A DNA stretch of 5,593 bases from Synergistaceae bacterium (GTDB taxonomy: Bacteria; Synergistota; Synergistia; Synergistales; Synergistaceae), in contig JAISRP010000205.1 in assembly GCA_031273585.1 (NCBI GenBank), positions 1 through 5,593 of the forward strand. Direction: 5' to 3'. Under the pieces are notes generated by a model that was not told where the DNA came from, did no database searches, and worked only from the letters and a program-made list of their open reading frames with translations. The stretch's first letter is position 1. Each line of letters begins with the position of its first letter. The position numbers were made by a program, and so were the translations under genes. Below, piece after piece: positions 5,351 through 5,593 of this stretch.

Positions 5351-5404
5351 GGACCTTGAGGCTCCGCCTCAAACTCCGCCGGGGGACCAGTCCCCCGGAC
5401 CCCC
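5351..5404 (-). repeat. Two-hairpin GC-rich dispersed repeat, copy 2 (inverted)
   Basis: Bases 5376-5404 are the exact reverse complement of 261-289. On the plus strand the unit reads as hairpin TTGAGGC-TCC-GCCTCAA (5356-5372), then palindrome CCGGGGGAC-CA-GTCCCCCGG (5379-5398). The small hairpin differs in sequence from that of copy 1 yet still pairs and keeps a GG-rich loop on the opposite strand, so structure appears conserved over sequence. Here a T-rich run (5406-5427) follows on the plus strand, so this copy may also act as a back-up terminator behind 5311-5344. Confidence 0.75.
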
Positions 5405-5461
5405 GATTTGTTTTTTTATTTTTTTGCGACGTGATGGTCAATCTCTGTCCATGTCCATTTC

Positions 5462-5467
5462 TATAAT
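5462..5467 (+). promoter_or_regulatory. Perfect -10 box (TATAAT) ahead of the last ORF
   Basis: TATAAT sits in an AT-rich stretch after the terminator region, about 55 bp before the ATG at 5523. The hexamer 17 bp upstream (CAATCT, 5439-5444) is a poor -35, so an activator would be needed. CTCAG (5472-5476) and CTGAG (5487-5491) form a short dyad around the expected start. A tandem TGTCCA (5446-5457) lies in the spacer and could be an activator site. Confidence 0.4.
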
Positions 5468-5522
5468 TGATCTCAGGATGCCATGTCTGAGGCGTCAAAA
5501 CTATGGGAAGGGCGTGTTTCAG

Positions 5523-5593
5523 ATGACGGACGGGAAAAAAGCCGTGATCACTGCGATGGACTGCGGGGTAAAGATGGACGCGGAGCGGCGCAG
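5523..5593 (+). CDS. Start of an unrecognised ORF (partial)
   Basis: An ATG at 5523 opens 23 codons without a stop up to the window edge: MTDGKKAVITAM then DCGVKMDAERR. GGGAAGGG (5505-5512) lies 10 nt upstream as a ribosome binding site, and TATAAT lies further upstream. An in-frame ATG at 5478 would add 15 residues (MPCLRRQNYGKGVFQ) but has a poorer binding site. The fragment shows no family motif I can name. A gene ending on the opposite strand cannot be excluded, since the minus strand is also open to about 5522. Confidence 0.45.
   Translation, partial: MTDGKKAVITAMDCGVKMDAERR

Overview
The window is a compact, mostly plus-strand metabolic and transport region from a GC-rich, Gram-negative-type bacterium. 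A signal-peptide-bearing solute-binding protein next to two membrane subunits implies a periplasm. The genes use ATA (Ile) and AGG (Arg) freely despite high GC. Together with the TRAP transporter, this would fit an anaerobic amino-acid fermenter such as a member of the Synergistota. That placement is an inference from style, not a proven assignment.

Layout. At the left edge, on the minus strand, are the first 24 codons of a MazE/AbrB-type antitoxin (1-72), with a promoter and repeat-rich operator region (79-130). Reading away from it is a strong predicted plus-strand promoter (199-227) with a dyad centred on its -35 box. A leader of about 160 nt follows, holding a GC-rich two-hairpin repeat (261-310) and a short tandem duplication (308-364). 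Then come panB (393-1220) and panE (1257-2192), which together interconvert 2-oxoisovalerate and pantoate. The panB-panE junction holds a 12-codon mini-ORF whose stop overlaps the panE start.

Between panE and the transporter is a 247-bp gap. Most of it (2219-2404) is an elaborate nested inverted-repeat structure that no ordinary gene explains. It is either a structured RNA or a small non-autonomous mobile element, and it is the least explained feature here. A complete three-gene TRAP transporter follows: dctP binding protein (2440-3435), a strong intercistronic hairpin (3457-3498), dctQ (3517-4005) and dctM (4005-5282). The operon ends with an intrinsic terminator (5311-5344) and a second, inverted copy of the two-hairpin repeat (5351-5404). 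A TATAAT box (5462-5467) and the first 23 codons of an unrecognised ORF (from 5523) close the window.

How the genes may work together. PanB and PanE give pantoate synthesis from 2-oxoisovalerate, or the reverse, but panC and panD are not here. The neighbouring TRAP transporter imports an organic acid. Its proximity suggests that acid could be pantoate or a branched 2-oxo/2-hydroxy acid. PanE carries an acidic residue (Asp30) where NADPH-dependent homologues carry a basic one, which hints at NAD(H) use. That would suit salvage or even catabolic use of pantoate as well as biosynthesis. These links are hypotheses.
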